This document shows, piece after piece, positions 36,040-45,299 of a stretch of DNA of 64,000 nucleotides (positions are counted from its first letter, which is position 1; the number at the start of each line of letters is the position of its first letter). The notes under the pieces are model-generated. The model did not search any database. It was given only the letters and a program-made list of their open reading frames with translations, and had not been told where the DNA came from. The translations under genes and the position numbers were made by a program. Origin of the DNA: Rhizobium sp. ICMP 5592 (GTDB lineage Bacteria; Pseudomonadota; Alphaproteobacteria; Rhizobiales; Rhizobiaceae); assembly GCF_009498525.1 (NCBI RefSeq), contig NZ_QSNT01000003.1, positions 755,557-819,556 of the forward strand, written 5' to 3'.

Positions 36040-36855
36040 TCAGCCAGCCGCCGCGGCGTGCTCGTCCCTCTGGCGCTGCACCTCGCGACGCTTGGTGGCG
36101 ATGGAAGCGCAGATGACGCCGATGGCGACGATGCCGACCAGGATGGTGCAGATCGCGTTGATTTCGGGCGTCACGCCAAGCTTGACCTGGCTGTAGATCA
36201 GCATTGGCAGGGTCTTGGCACCGGCGCCCGAGGCAAAGGTAGCGATCACCAGATCATCGAGCGACAGCGTCAGTGCCAGCACCCAGCCGGAAAACACTGC
36301 CGGCGCGATGATCGGCAGGGTGATCTCGAAGAAGGTGCGCAGCGGCGGTGCGCCAAGATCCAGCGCCGCTTCCTCGATCGAGCGATCGAAGGTCAGAAGC
36401 CTGGATTGCACGACGACGGCGACGAAGCACATGGTCAGCGTGGTATGCGCCAAGACGATCGTCCAGAAACCGCGGTCGACGCCGGCAGTGACGAAGAGCA
36501 GCAGCAGCGACAGACCGGTGATGACATCCGGCATGACCAGCGGCGCGTAGATCATGCCGGAAAACAGGATGCGGCCGCGGAAGCGCGTGTAGCGCACCAG
36601 CGTCAGCGCCGCCAGCGTGCCGAGCACGGTGGCGACCGTCGCCGACAGAAGTGCGATACGCACCGTCAGCCAGGCGGCGTTCAGCATGGTATCGTTGCTG
36701 AAGAGATGCACATACCATTGCGTCGAGAAGCCGCCCCAAACCGTGACCAGGCGCGAGGCATTGAAGGAATAGATGACCAGCAACAGGATCGGCAGGTAGA
36801 GGAACGCCAGGCCGAGCGTGACCGAGACGATGTTGAAACGGGACCAGCGGATCAT
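36040..36855 (-). CDS. potI: Putrescine ABC transporter permease PotI
   Basis: The 271-residue permease has six hydrophobic helices and the EAA-type loop AALDLGAPPLRTFFEITLPI (binding to PotG). The opening RFNIVSVTLGLAFLYLPILL and SFNASRLVTVWGGFSTQWYV are typical of PotI/PotC. GGGAG lies within the last codons of potH. It is the last gene of the pot operon. Confidence 0.91.
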   Translation of the reverse strand: MIRWSRFNIVSVTLGLAFLYLPILLLVIYSFNASRLVTVWGGFSTQWYVHLFSNDTMLNAAWLTVRIALLSATVATVLGTLAALTLVRYTRFRGRILFSGMIYAPLVMPDVITGLSLLLLFVTAGVDRGFWTIVLAHTTLTMCFVAVVVQSRLLTFDRSIEEAALDLGAPPLRTFFEITLPIIAPAVFSGWVLALTLSLDDLVIATFASGAGAKTLPMLIYSQVKLGVTPEINAICTILVGIVAIGVICASIATKRREVQRQRDEHAAAAG

Positions 36856-36858
36856 GAC

Positions 36859-37773
36859 CTATCTCCCTCTCTCTTCGGCTTTCGCCTGGAAATGCTGGAA
36901 GAAGACGATGGGCACCACCAGCACAAGCAGCAGGATGGTCGCCACAGCGGAGGCCAGCGGCCAGTCGGTATTGCCGTAGAACTCGCTCCACAGCACCTTG
37001 CCGATCATCAGCGTTTCGGAACCGCCGAGCAGGTCCGGGATCACGAATTCGCCGACGGCCGGGATGAAGACCAGCATGCAGCCGGCGATCACACCGGGGA
37101 TCGACAGCGGGAACGTGACGCGCCAGAAGGCGCCGATCGCCGTGCAGCCGAGATCCTGCGCCGCCTCGATCAGCGTGCCGTCCATCTTCTCCAGCGCGGA
37201 ATAGAGCGGCAGCACCATGAAGGGCAGGTAGGAATAGACCATGCCGATGTAGACGGCAGTGTTGGTGTTGAGGATCACCAGCGGCTCGTTGATGATGCCA
37301 AGCCCCATCAGGAGCTGGTTCAGCAGGCCAGTGGTGCTGAGGATCGACATCCAGGAGTAGACGCGGATCAGAAAGCTCGTCCAGAACGGCAGGATGACCA
37401 GCATCAGCAGCGTCGGGCGGATGGTGCGCGGTGCTTGCGCCATGCCGTAGGCGATCGGATAGGCAATGAGCAGCGTCAGCAGCGTCGAGATGCCGGCGAT
37501 CTTCAGGCTGCCGAGATAGGCGTTCATGTAGAGCGGGTCGCCGGCCAACCATGTGTAGTTGTCGAACGACATGGTCTGCAGCTTGTCCCACCAGTCACTG
37601 AGACTGTCCGACCAGTTGAAGGACGGATCATAGGGCGGGATGGAAAGCGCCTTCGTCGACAGCGAGATGCGGAAGACGATCAGGAATGGCACGAGGAAGA
37701 AGAGCAGCAGCCAGACATAGGGGATGATGATGACAAGGCGCTGGTAGAGGGAGGAACCGAGCGTTTTCATCAT
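36859..37773 (-). CDS. potH: Putrescine ABC transporter permease PotH
   Basis: The 304-residue permease has an N-terminal helix (IIIPYVWLLLFFLVPFLIVF), a periplasmic loop with SLSDWWDKLQTMSFDNYTWL and five further helices. The EAA loop is EAAQDLGCTAIGAFWRVTFP. The potG stop and the potH ATG overlap (TGATG); a TTG one codon upstream is in frame. Together with PotI it forms the channel. Confidence 0.91.
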   Translation of the reverse strand: MMKTLGSSLYQRLVIIIPYVWLLLFFLVPFLIVFRISLSTKALSIPPYDPSFNWSDSLSDWWDKLQTMSFDNYTWLAGDPLYMNAYLGSLKIAGISTLLTLLIAYPIAYGMAQAPRTIRPTLLMLVILPFWTSFLIRVYSWMSILSTTGLLNQLLMGLGIINEPLVILNTNTAVYIGMVYSYLPFMVLPLYSALEKMDGTLIEAAQDLGCTAIGAFWRVTFPLSIPGVIAGCMLVFIPAVGEFVIPDLLGGSETLMIGKVLWSEFYGNTDWPLASAVATILLLVLVVPIVFFQHFQAKAEERGR

Positions 37774-38915
37774 CAATCCTTCAGCAGCACGCCGGCGTTT
37801 TCGTCGAAGGAGACCCAGACGTTCTGGTCATAGGCGAAGGGCTCCTCCACCGCGCGGACCGCGTTCAGCGACGAAGCCTTGACCACCTGGCCATTCTGCA
37901 GCTTGACGTGAAAAACCGTCATGTCGCCAAGATAGGCGATATCCCAGATCTCACCCTCGGCGGCGTTGACGGAGGCGTTGGCAGGCGGGCGTGGCGTGAT
38001 CCTGAGTTTCTCCGGCCGAATGGCGAGGCTGGCGCGACTTCCCTCCGCTGGCGTATCGCCGGATGCGGTGCGCAGCGTGAGCGCGGGATCGACGGCGATC
38101 TCGATGATCCCCGAGCGGGCCGAGGTGACATTGCCTTCGAGAATGTTCACATCGCCGATGAAGTCGGCGACGAAGCGCGAGTTGGGAGCTTCGTAGATCT
38201 CCGCCGGGGTTGCCACCTGCACCACCTTGCCATGGCTCATGACGGCGATGCGGTCGGCCATGGTCATCGCCTCTTCCTGGTCGTGGGTGACGACGACGAA
38301 GGTGAGGCCGAGGCTCTGTTGCAGGTCCATCAGCTCGAACTGGGTCTCCTCGCGCAGCTTCTTGTCGAGCGCGCCGAGCGGCTCGTCGAGCAGCAGCACC
38401 TTCGGACGCTTGGCGAGCGAGCGGGCAAGCGCCACGCGCTGACGCTGGCCGCCGGAAAGCTGGTGGGGCTTGCGCTTGGCGAACTGCTCCAGCTTGACCA
38501 GCTTCAGCATCTGCGCCACGCGATCGTCGATCTCCGCCTTCGGCATGCCGTCCTGCCGCAGCCCGAAGGCAATGTTCTTTTCGACCGTCATATGCGGGAA
38601 GAGCGCATAGGATTGGAACATCATGTTGACGGGGCGGCGATAGGGCGGCGTGCCGGCAAGGCTCTGTCCATCAAGGATGATCTCGCCCGTCGTCGGCTGC
38701 TCGAAGCCCGCCAGCATGCGCAGCAGCGTGGACTTGCCACAGCCGGAGGCGCCGAGCAGGGCGAAGAATTCGCGGTTGTAGATATCCAGCGAAAGATTAT
38801 CGACGGCGACGAAATCACCGAACTTCTTCGTGACGTTCTTGAAGGAAATGTAAGGCTTTGCCGAAGGGTCGGTCCACGGAGCAAAGGAACGCCGGATATT
38901 ACCGAGAGACTTCAT
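37773..38915 (-). CDS. potG: Putrescine ABC transporter ATP-binding protein PotG
   Basis: The 380-residue ATPase has Walker A GASGCGKST, the signature LSGGQRQRVALARSL, Walker B VLLLDEPLGALD and a switch histidine in VVTHDQEEAMTMADRI. A C-terminal TOBE domain (after about residue 285) is typical of PotG/PotA. GGGGA six bases before the ATG at 38915 favours it over a GTG one codon upstream. It couples to potH and follows potF after a terminator-like hairpin. Confidence 0.92.
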   Translation of the reverse strand: MKSLGNIRRSFAPWTDPSAKPYISFKNVTKKFGDFVAVDNLSLDIYNREFFALLGASGCGKSTLLRMLAGFEQPTTGEIILDGQSLAGTPPYRRPVNMMFQSYALFPHMTVEKNIAFGLRQDGMPKAEIDDRVAQMLKLVKLEQFAKRKPHQLSGGQRQRVALARSLAKRPKVLLLDEPLGALDKKLREETQFELMDLQQSLGLTFVVVTHDQEEAMTMADRIAVMSHGKVVQVATPAEIYEAPNSRFVADFIGDVNILEGNVTSARSGIIEIAVDPALTLRTASGDTPAEGSRASLAIRPEKLRITPRPPANASVNAAEGEIWDIAYLGDMTVFHVKLQNGQVVKASSLNAVRAVEEPFAYDQNVWVSFDENAGVLLKD

Positions 38916-38995
38916 CACTTATCCCCAAATGAAAGGATGCTGCGCCGGCTCTTCCCCATTCCGGCGCGGTCCTGATCTTTACCTTATGCCGTCAG

Positions 38996-39024
38996 AAAAA
39001 GGCCCGGACGTTGCCGTCCGGGCC
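38996..39024 (-). terminator. Attenuating terminator between potF and potG
   Basis: Perfect 10-bp arms GGCCCGGACG (39001-39010) and CGTCCGGGCC (39015-39024), with a U-tract on the minus strand (TTTTT, 39000-38996). It sits just past the potF stop, before potG. It would make the binding protein more abundant than the membrane complex. Confidence 0.88.
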
Positions 39025-39034
39025 TGCTTTGAAA

Positions 39035-40132
39035 TTATTGGCCGGTGGTAACCTTCGTCCACAGGCGCGTCGCCACGCGCTGCGTTTTCGGATCCCATGG
39101 CTTCAAGGTGTAAAGGTTCTTCGAGACCTCTTCCGTTGGATAGACGGACGGATCTTCCAGCACTTCCTTGCTGACGAATTGCTGCGACGCCTTGTTGCCA
39201 TTCGCATAGGCCGTGAAGTTGCTGGCCTTGGCGATGACTTCCGGTTTCATCATATAGTTGATGAAGGCGTGCGCCTCGGCGATATGCGGCGCATCGGCAG
39301 GGATCGCCATCACGTCGAACCACATCTGTGCGCCCTTTTTCGGGATCGAATAGCTGATATTGATGCCGTTCTTGGCTTCCGCCGCGCGATTGCGCGCCTG
39401 CAGCACGTCGCCGGAGTAGCCGAAGGCGAGGCAAATGTCGCCGTTGGCGAGCGCGTTGATGTATTCCGACGAGTGGAACTTGCGGACATTGGGACGGATT
39501 GCCGTCAACAGCTCCTCGGCCTTCTTGAAGTCCTCGGGCTTGGTCGAGTTCGGATCGAGGCCAAGATAGCGCAGCGCCGCCGGAATGACGTCGGTCGGAG
39601 AGTCGAGCACGTAGATGCCGCAATCCTTGAACTTGGCGGCAAGCGCCGGATCGAAGATCACGTTGATATCCGGCGCCTCGTCGGTGCCGAGGATCTGCTT
39701 CACCTTGTCGACATTGTAGCCGACGCCGCTGGTGCCCCACATATAGTCGACCGCATACTGGTTGCCGGGATCGTAGGCCGCAATCCGCTGCTGCACCGTG
39801 TCCCACATGTTGGAGATATTCGGCAGCTTCGACTTGTCGAGCTTCTGGAAGACGCCGGCCTTGATCTGGCGCTGCAGGAAGTAGGCAGTCGGCACGACGA
39901 CGTCATAGCCGGTCTTGCCCGCGAGCAGCTTGGTCTCCAGCGTTTCGTTGGCGTCGAAGGTGTCGTAGACGACCTTGATGCCGGTTTCCTTGGTGAAATC
40001 GGCCAGGATCGAATCATCGATGTAATCCGACCAGTTGTAGACGTTGACGACTTTGTCTTCCGCCTGGGCGGCCGTGACCAGCGAAACCGCCGCAAAGGCG
40101 GTTGCCGCGAGCCGTGCGAACATGGACTTCAT
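39035..40132 (-). CDS. potF: Periplasmic putrescine-binding protein PotF
   Basis: The 365-residue spermidine/putrescine-binding protein has a signal peptide (MKSMFARLAATAFAAVSLVT, cleaved near AQA-E), then VVNVYNWSDYIDDSILADFT, the PotF/PotD opening whose Trp and Asp contact the polyamine. The family region DYMWGTSGVGYNVDKVKQIL is present. AGGAGAG lies before the ATG at 40132; an in-frame upstream codon has no signal sequence. It is first in potFGHI. Sequence alone cannot separate putrescine from spermidine specificity. Confidence 0.9.
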   Translation of the reverse strand: MKSMFARLAATAFAAVSLVTAAQAEDKVVNVYNWSDYIDDSILADFTKETGIKVVYDTFDANETLETKLLAGKTGYDVVVPTAYFLQRQIKAGVFQKLDKSKLPNISNMWDTVQQRIAAYDPGNQYAVDYMWGTSGVGYNVDKVKQILGTDEAPDINVIFDPALAAKFKDCGIYVLDSPTDVIPAALRYLGLDPNSTKPEDFKKAEELLTAIRPNVRKFHSSEYINALANGDICLAFGYSGDVLQARNRAAEAKNGINISYSIPKKGAQMWFDVMAIPADAPHIAEAHAFINYMMKPEVIAKASNFTAYANGNKASQQFVSKEVLEDPSVYPTEEVSKNLYTLKPWDPKTQRVATRLWTKVTTGQ

Positions 40133-40325
40133 GGTCTCTCCTGTTTTGTTCAAGGGTATCCTCGCGACACCCAACCCTCTGTTTTTCCCGCCAGACTAGA
40201 AAGGAATCCCAAAGGCCACAAGGGGGAAAAGCAAGCCTCATGAGCTTTCACGGATTTACGCGAAATCGGGGGATGATGCGGTTCACCGGCCGGAGACGGG
40301 CCACGCCGTCCTCGGCTTGCGGTTT

Positions 40326-41198
40326 TCAAACATAGGTCGGACGGTTGCCCGCGAAGAGATCGGCATGGCTCTTCAGCAGCCGGGCCATGCGATCGACCAC
40401 CGTGCGGATCTCGCGGCGATGGCGGTCTGTGTCGTTCATGACGATCCATTGCCCATGGCGCAGGGAAGCGATTTCCTCCCCCACCCGCTCCAGCCGAGGC
40501 TCCAGGTCGCCGACGAAACAGGGAAGAACGGCGATGCCCGACCCTGAAAGAACCAGATCATGGAGCGAGCGCGGCCGGGTGACCGTCACCGCGATCGCCT
40601 CGCGCTCATTCTGATGCGGCCAGCGCAGATAGGCGGAGATCGCCTCTTCTTCCGCAACCGCGATCCAGCGCCTGGGGCCGGCGAAGCGCATGTTGCGTGC
40701 CTGATAGGCGGCATAGGCGACGTCACCGGTCTTGATGGCCGCAAGGTTCACCTCCTCCGGTTCGAAGGCGCGGATACCGATATCGCTTTCGCGATGGGCG
40801 AGGCTGGCGCGGCGTTCGGCGATTTGCAGATCGATGCGGAAGCCGTCCCGCTCCGAGCAGATCGATGGCATGTTCTGGCTAAGCACCCAGGCGACCCAAG
40901 TGCCCGCCGTAATCCGGACGATGGCCGCGCCCTGCGCCTCGCGCTGCCAGCTATCCACCTTGCGGGCAGCCGCCTCCATGTCGAGCAGCTGATCGAACAA
41001 TTCCTGACCGTCACCGGTCAGCGCATAGCCGGTCTGGCTGCGCTGGAAGAGCGGGCGGCCGACCTGGCTCTCCAGCTCCAGCATGCGCCGGCCGATCGTG
41101 GCCGGGCTCAATCCACTTGACGAAACGGCCCCCGTCAGCCCGCCACCACGGGCGACATCGAGGAAAAGTTGATAGGCATCCCATGTCGCATTTTTCAT
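40326..41198 (-). CDS. LysR family transcriptional regulator
   Basis: The 290-residue protein has an N-terminal helix-turn-helix (YQLFLDVARGGGLTGAVSSS, then LSPATIGRRMLELE) and an effector domain in the usual length range. It lies upstream of potF in the same orientation, separated by 193 bases, and may or may not control it. No operator is evident. The effector is unknown. Confidence 0.84.
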   Translation of the reverse strand: MKNATWDAYQLFLDVARGGGLTGAVSSSGLSPATIGRRMLELESQVGRPLFQRSQTGYALTGDGQELFDQLLDMEAAARKVDSWQREAQGAAIVRITAGTWVAWVLSQNMPSICSERDGFRIDLQIAERRASLAHRESDIGIRAFEPEEVNLAAIKTGDVAYAAYQARNMRFAGPRRWIAVAEEEAISAYLRWPHQNEREAIAVTVTRPRSLHDLVLSGSGIAVLPCFVGDLEPRLERVGEEIASLRHGQWIVMNDTDRHRREIRTVVDRMARLLKSHADLFAGNRPTYV

Positions 41199-41286
41199 AA
41201 TTGAAAAACATAGGCCGAAAACGACTGTATATAAAGAGAATTTCTATGTGTAATTGAAGGGATGCCTTTCAACGTGGAGACTTCCC

Positions 41287-41538
41287 ATGATCGACTGCAT
41301 CGCTTTAGCCAAGATCCTTGAATTGCAAAACCAGACGCTCCACGACCAGTGGCGCAGGAATGAGGACCTGTTCTACCAGGCCTATAGTCATGAACACTGG
41401 GCACTGGTCTCCCGACTTGGAGAAATCCTCGACCGTGCCTATGCATGGCTCAAAACAAAAAAGGCGGACCGGCCCGATATCGGCCGATCCGCCTGCGATA
41501 GTGGCGCTTGCTGCGGTCAGGCAGCGTCCGCCCGCTGA
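41287..41538 (+). CDS. Small hypothetical protein, 83 aa
   Basis: ATG at 41287 has GGAG about eight bases upstream. The product is helical and aromatic-rich (MIDCIALAKILELQNQTLHD, RRNEDLFYQAYSHEHWALVS). The last ~20 residues are encoded by the chemoreceptor terminator and the end of that gene, so the C-terminus is dubious. I do not recognise a family. Confidence 0.4.
   Translation: MIDCIALAKILELQNQTLHDQWRRNEDLFYQAYSHEHWALVSRLGEILDRAYAWLKTKKADRPDIGRSACDSGACCGQAASAR
41457..41494 (-). terminator. Terminator of the chemoreceptor gene
   Basis: Arms AGGCGGA (41462-41468) and TCCGCCT (41488-41494), with more pairing inside, are followed on the minus strand by six Ts. It lies 23 bases past the chemoreceptor stop. 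Confidence 0.85.
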
Positions 41539-44057
41539 TAACTATGGACGACCTGGCCGCTTTCGATCTTGAATTGCTGGATGAGATAGAGCAGCGCGTC
41601 CGCCTCGGAGGCCAGTTCCCGGCTGGCCGCCGTGGTCTCCTCGACCATGCCGGCATTCTTCTGCGTCATCTGGTCCATATGGTTGACGGAGGCATTGACC
41701 TCCTGCAGCGCGCTTGCCTGATCGTGGCTGGCGCGGGCAATCATTTCGACATGCTGGCTGATGGTGACAATCTGGCCGCTGATCTGCGCCAGAACCGAGC
41801 CGGCCTGCTGCACGAATTGCGAGCCGGAATTGACCTCCTGGGTCGATTTGTTGATCAGTCCCTTGATCTCCTTGGCCGCGGCGGCGGAGCGCTGGGCCAG
41901 CTCGCGCACTTCCATAGCCACGACCGCAAAGCCCTTGCCGGCGTCACCGGCGCGGGCAGCCTCGATCCCGGCATTCAACGCCAGAAGGTTGGTCTGGAAG
42001 GCAATTTCGTCGATGACGCCGATGATCTGCTCGATCTTGCGGGACGCATCTTCGATGCGCGTCATGGCGTCGATGGCGTTGCCGACGACGACGGAGCTGT
42101 CATCAGCGCTGCGCTTGGCTTCGCGCACGATCGCATCCGCATCCTTGGCACGCTCGGCGGATGAGCGAACCGTAACCGTGATTTCGTCAACGGCGGCGGC
42201 GGTCTGTTCCAGCGAGGCAGCCTGCTGTTCGGTGCGTTTCGACAGGTCCTCGGCGGAGGCGGCCATCTGGTTGCCGTTGGACTGGATCATCTCGACATTG
42301 TCGCGCACCTGGCTGATGGTCTGCTGCAGGCGTGACAGCGAGCTGTTAAAATCCTGGCGGAGCTGTTCGAGACGACCGATGAAGGGCTTCTCGATCGTCG
42401 AGGAGATGTCGCCCTGCGCCAGACGCTCGAGGCCGGCGGCAAGTTCGCTGACGGCAAAGTCGATCTGGCGGTCGAGCTCGCGCTTTTCGGCGTCGTTGCG
42501 CTGGCGCTCATGCTCGGCGGCGGCCCGCTCCTCGTCGCTCTGCTCCTCGATGCGGATTTTCGAGATCGCGTTTTCCTTGAAGATGCCGAGCGCGCGGGCC
42601 ATGTCGCCGATTTCGTCATGGCGCTTTTCGCCGGAGATCGCGGTCTCCAGCATGCCATCGGCAATGCGGCGCATGGCGGCGGTGATCTGGCCGATCGGGC
42701 GCTGCAAGGTCAGCACCAGAGCAATGCCGCCGGCGACGGAAAGAATGATGCCCAGAATGGTGGCGAGGATCGAGATGTAATTTGCCTGCTCACGCTCGGT
42801 GCCGGCGCTCTGCTTTTGCGTTTCGGCGAAGGCTGTGAGCTGGCCCCATACCTGATCGAGCTGCTGGCGCGCGGCGGCATATTCCGCAACGCGCTGGGTC
42901 GACGTGTTGACCAGTTGGTCGCCGCCGTCCTCGATTGCCTTGAGGGCGGGCCGGATAGCCGCATCGATACCATCGATGAAATCCATGCCCTTGGCGCTTT
43001 GCTTCATCGTGTCCATGGCGCCGCGGAGCTTGAAGACCTCCTGCCGCAGACGCGTGAGATTATCCTTGCTGGTATTGGCCAGGAATTCGCCAAGGACGAG
43101 CTGCAACGAATAGATCGAACCCTGGAGACGGCGGGTATCCTGAAGAACGGAGTTGGTTTGAACAACCTTGGCGTCCATCTCCACGAAAGTCGTCGTCGCC
43201 TCGCGCATCATCTGCGTCGCGGCCAACTGCGTATAGGTCGAGGTCTGGCGGAAACGGGAAAGAAGCCGGCCGATGCCGGCAATCGTATCGTCGGTCGGGA
43301 CATCCGCGCTTTCGGTGAAGGCGGTCAGGTCCTTGATCGTGCCGACAAGGGATTGCACGACGCTCTTCTGGTTTTGCGGAAGAGCGAGATTGATCGAGCG
43401 CTGTGCCTTGTTCAGATCAGGCAGCCGGTCCTTGAGCAGCTTGACCTTATCGGCAGGGGTTGCAGCCTTATTGAAATCCTCGGCAACGGCAACGAGCTGA
43501 TCGCCGCCCTTCAGCAGGCGGTCGGCTGACCGCAGCGTCGATGTCGCGGCCGCCTGGTCCTGGCGCATCTGGTCTTCCAGTTGCTGACCGTTGAAATCGA
43601 CGTTGAAGCGGGCCTTGATCAGCGCCTTCTGAGCATCGTCGACCGCCTTGCGGAAATCGATTTCCTGTTCGTGTAGCGTCCAGAGCTTGGCAACCTCATT
43701 CGCCATGGCGGCGGTCTTGGTCGTCGCATCCGTCAGATTGTCACGACCATCCGCATCTTTGCCGAGCTGGTCGAGCGTCGACGCCAGAACGCCCTGCTGC
43801 GATTTGATGTCCTCATACAGCTTGTCACGCTGCTGCTCATTGGTGATACGCAGGAAGTCATCCATTGAACCGTAGAGATTCTTGAAGCCCGTCAGCGATT
43901 GCAGCACGCTGTTGGAGATTTCCATGCGCCCCTGCAGCAGGCCGGAGGCATAGAGCCCGGTGAGGCCGACGGCGGAAATGCTGATGACGAATGGCAGGAC
44001 GAAGAGGAGAACCTTCGTCTTGATCTTGAAACGGGACAGGATCTTGTCAATGAACAT
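41517..44057 (-). CDS. Methyl-accepting chemotaxis protein
   Basis: The 846-residue receptor has a first membrane helix at about 17-38 (VLLFVLPFVISISAVGLTGL) and a large helical periplasmic domain (~390 residues, resembling helical-bundle sensors). A second helix near 427-452 (ISILATILGIILSVAGGIAL), HAMP (about 452-505) and the cytoplasmic hairpin follow, with tip EIAFQTNLLALNAGIEAARA near 700. It ends HSYQRADAA, without a CheR-tethering NWETF pentapeptide. The ligand is unknown; it lies between putrescine uptake and putrescine breakdown genes. Confidence 0.92.
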   Translation of the reverse strand: MFIDKILSRFKIKTKVLLFVLPFVISISAVGLTGLYASGLLQGRMEISNSVLQSLTGFKNLYGSMDDFLRITNEQQRDKLYEDIKSQQGVLASTLDQLGKDADGRDNLTDATTKTAAMANEVAKLWTLHEQEIDFRKAVDDAQKALIKARFNVDFNGQQLEDQMRQDQAAATSTLRSADRLLKGGDQLVAVAEDFNKAATPADKVKLLKDRLPDLNKAQRSINLALPQNQKSVVQSLVGTIKDLTAFTESADVPTDDTIAGIGRLLSRFRQTSTYTQLAATQMMREATTTFVEMDAKVVQTNSVLQDTRRLQGSIYSLQLVLGEFLANTSKDNLTRLRQEVFKLRGAMDTMKQSAKGMDFIDGIDAAIRPALKAIEDGGDQLVNTSTQRVAEYAAARQQLDQVWGQLTAFAETQKQSAGTEREQANYISILATILGIILSVAGGIALVLTLQRPIGQITAAMRRIADGMLETAISGEKRHDEIGDMARALGIFKENAISKIRIEEQSDEERAAAEHERQRNDAEKRELDRQIDFAVSELAAGLERLAQGDISSTIEKPFIGRLEQLRQDFNSSLSRLQQTISQVRDNVEMIQSNGNQMAASAEDLSKRTEQQAASLEQTAAAVDEITVTVRSSAERAKDADAIVREAKRSADDSSVVVGNAIDAMTRIEDASRKIEQIIGVIDEIAFQTNLLALNAGIEAARAGDAGKGFAVVAMEVRELAQRSAAAAKEIKGLINKSTQEVNSGSQFVQQAGSVLAQISGQIVTISQHVEMIARASHDQASALQEVNASVNHMDQMTQKNAGMVEETTAASRELASEADALLYLIQQFKIESGQVVHSYQRADAA

Positions 44058-44397
44058 CGTAGCTCGGGCCTCTCACAACTGCTCCCCCCTAGCCGGCGCC
44101 TTCACAGCGCTGACAGGATGCAAAATCTTCAATCTTGAGATGTTCGCAGACGGGGACCTGAACGATGTCAGGCGGCAATCATTGCTTCTGCTTCACGTTG
44201 TGGAAGCGGCCCCAGAAAATCTGCGCAGATTGTGAGTTTGATAGATTAATTTTCGGATAAAGGGCGACGGCAGCCCTTGGCACGGGGAAAGCACAAGAAA
44301 ACGGCCGATGCGATGGGTCAGCCGAAACAAGGCGTGGCGCGTTTGCGCAAGTCGTTCGCCGGGGAAACGGCGAAATCAGCCGATCGGGCCGATGATA

Positions 44398-44541
44398 TCA
44401 GAAGCCGCGCACCGCGAGGTAAGCGATGCAGGCCGCCGTGGCGCCTGTTGCGAGCATCAGCAGCCTGACGGCCACGAGCTTGGCATTGTCACGGGTTTGA
44501 GCAATTGCAATGGCGCGAGCGCGGCGTTGTGTTTTGTTCAT
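44398..44541 (-). CDS. Small single-helix membrane protein, 47 aa
   Basis: MNKTQRRARAIAIAQTRDNA is followed by one hydrophobic helix (VAVRLLMLATGATAACIAYL) and AVRGF. The basic N-terminus predicts a cytoplasmic end. AGAGG and GGGA lie shortly before the ATG. No family is recognised. The 340 bases between it and the chemoreceptor gene (44058-44397) show no other gene. Confidence 0.45.
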   Translation of the reverse strand: MNKTQRRARAIAIAQTRDNAKLVAVRLLMLATGATAACIAYLAVRGF

Positions 44542-44663
44542 GAGCCTCTATCCCATTTTCGCACTGACACGATAACCGGCAACAGGCCGTTCCGGCAACA
44601 GGCAATGTAGAAAATAAAGATGTAGGAAATGAAAACGCCAAAACCAGAGGTTAGTTATAATTG

Positions 44664-44695
44664 CCGCACCCTCGGGCATTTGCCCGAGGGTGCGG
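44664..44695. terminator. Long perfect hairpin after the ankyrin gene
   Basis: CCGCACCCTCGGGCA (44664-44678) and TGCCCGAGGGTGCGG (44681-44695) pair over 15 bases with a two-base gap. It lies 19 bases past the ankyrin gene stop. No U-tract follows on the minus strand, so it may stabilise RNA as much as terminate. Confidence 0.6.
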
Positions 44696-44713
44696 AACCC
44701 CGTCGACCTAAGT

Positions 44714-45226
44714 CTACTTCAGCAACTCGGCAATCGCCGGATTGGTCGCCGTCTCAGCGGCGATCTTGCCGGAAGACGACTTGATAGTCTTGTCGGCGCC
44801 ATCCTTCAGCAATGCCTTGACGACGGCTGGATCATCCTGCTGCGATGCCATGTGCAGCGGCGTCCAGCCATCATAATCACCGCGCGCATTGACGTCGGCG
44901 CCCTTGGAGACCAGCAGATCCACCATGCTGGCCGGGCCGTAATAGGCGGCGGTGTGCAGTGGATACCAGCCTTCGGTGGTCTTCATGTCCAGCTTGGCAC
45001 CGCAGGCGAGCATCTTCTTGACGACATCACCCTTCTTGTCGCGGATCGCCAGCGCGAAATTGGTGTCGCCGCCCGCATCCTGGCCGTTCGGATCGAGCTT
45101 CTTGCAGGCCGCAGACGCCGCACCGGCATCCAGCGCCGTGACGGCCAGCATGCCAAGGGACACCATTAAGGCCGTCGCCATGCCGGTAAGAGTTGCGGAC
45201 CGGAATGTCGGGGTCTTGAACGTCAT
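44714..45226 (-). CDS. Exported ankyrin repeat protein
   Basis: The 170-residue protein has a signal peptide (LTGMATALMVSLGMLAVTAL, ending near ASA-AC) and about three ankyrin repeats: DTNFALAIRDKKGDVVKKML (degenerate), WYPLHTAAYYGPASMVDLLV and WTPLHMASQQDDPAVVKALL. It should act in the periplasm through protein binding. GGAGG five bases before the ATG at 45226 chooses the start over the longer in-frame options at 45238 and 45379. Confidence 0.82.
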   Translation of the reverse strand: MTFKTPTFRSATLTGMATALMVSLGMLAVTALDAGAASAACKKLDPNGQDAGGDTNFALAIRDKKGDVVKKMLACGAKLDMKTTEGWYPLHTAAYYGPASMVDLLVSKGADVNARGDYDGWTPLHMASQQDDPAVVKALLKDGADKTIKSSSGKIAAETATNPAIAELLK

Positions 45227-45299
45227 CATCGCCTCCATCGAATATGTGCGTCGTTGGAGATGCTCCTTGCCTGCTTCCGGATCTGTTGGCAAGGCCACT

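Noticed and set aside
36058..37833. 591-codon plus-strand frame opposite potI-potH
   Set aside because: Antisense shadow of two well-conserved permeases; composition dominated by D/Q/R typical of such shadows.
44277..44468. Plus-strand 63-codon frame
   Set aside because: TTG start without a ribosome site, overlaps the better supported minus-strand 47-aa gene.
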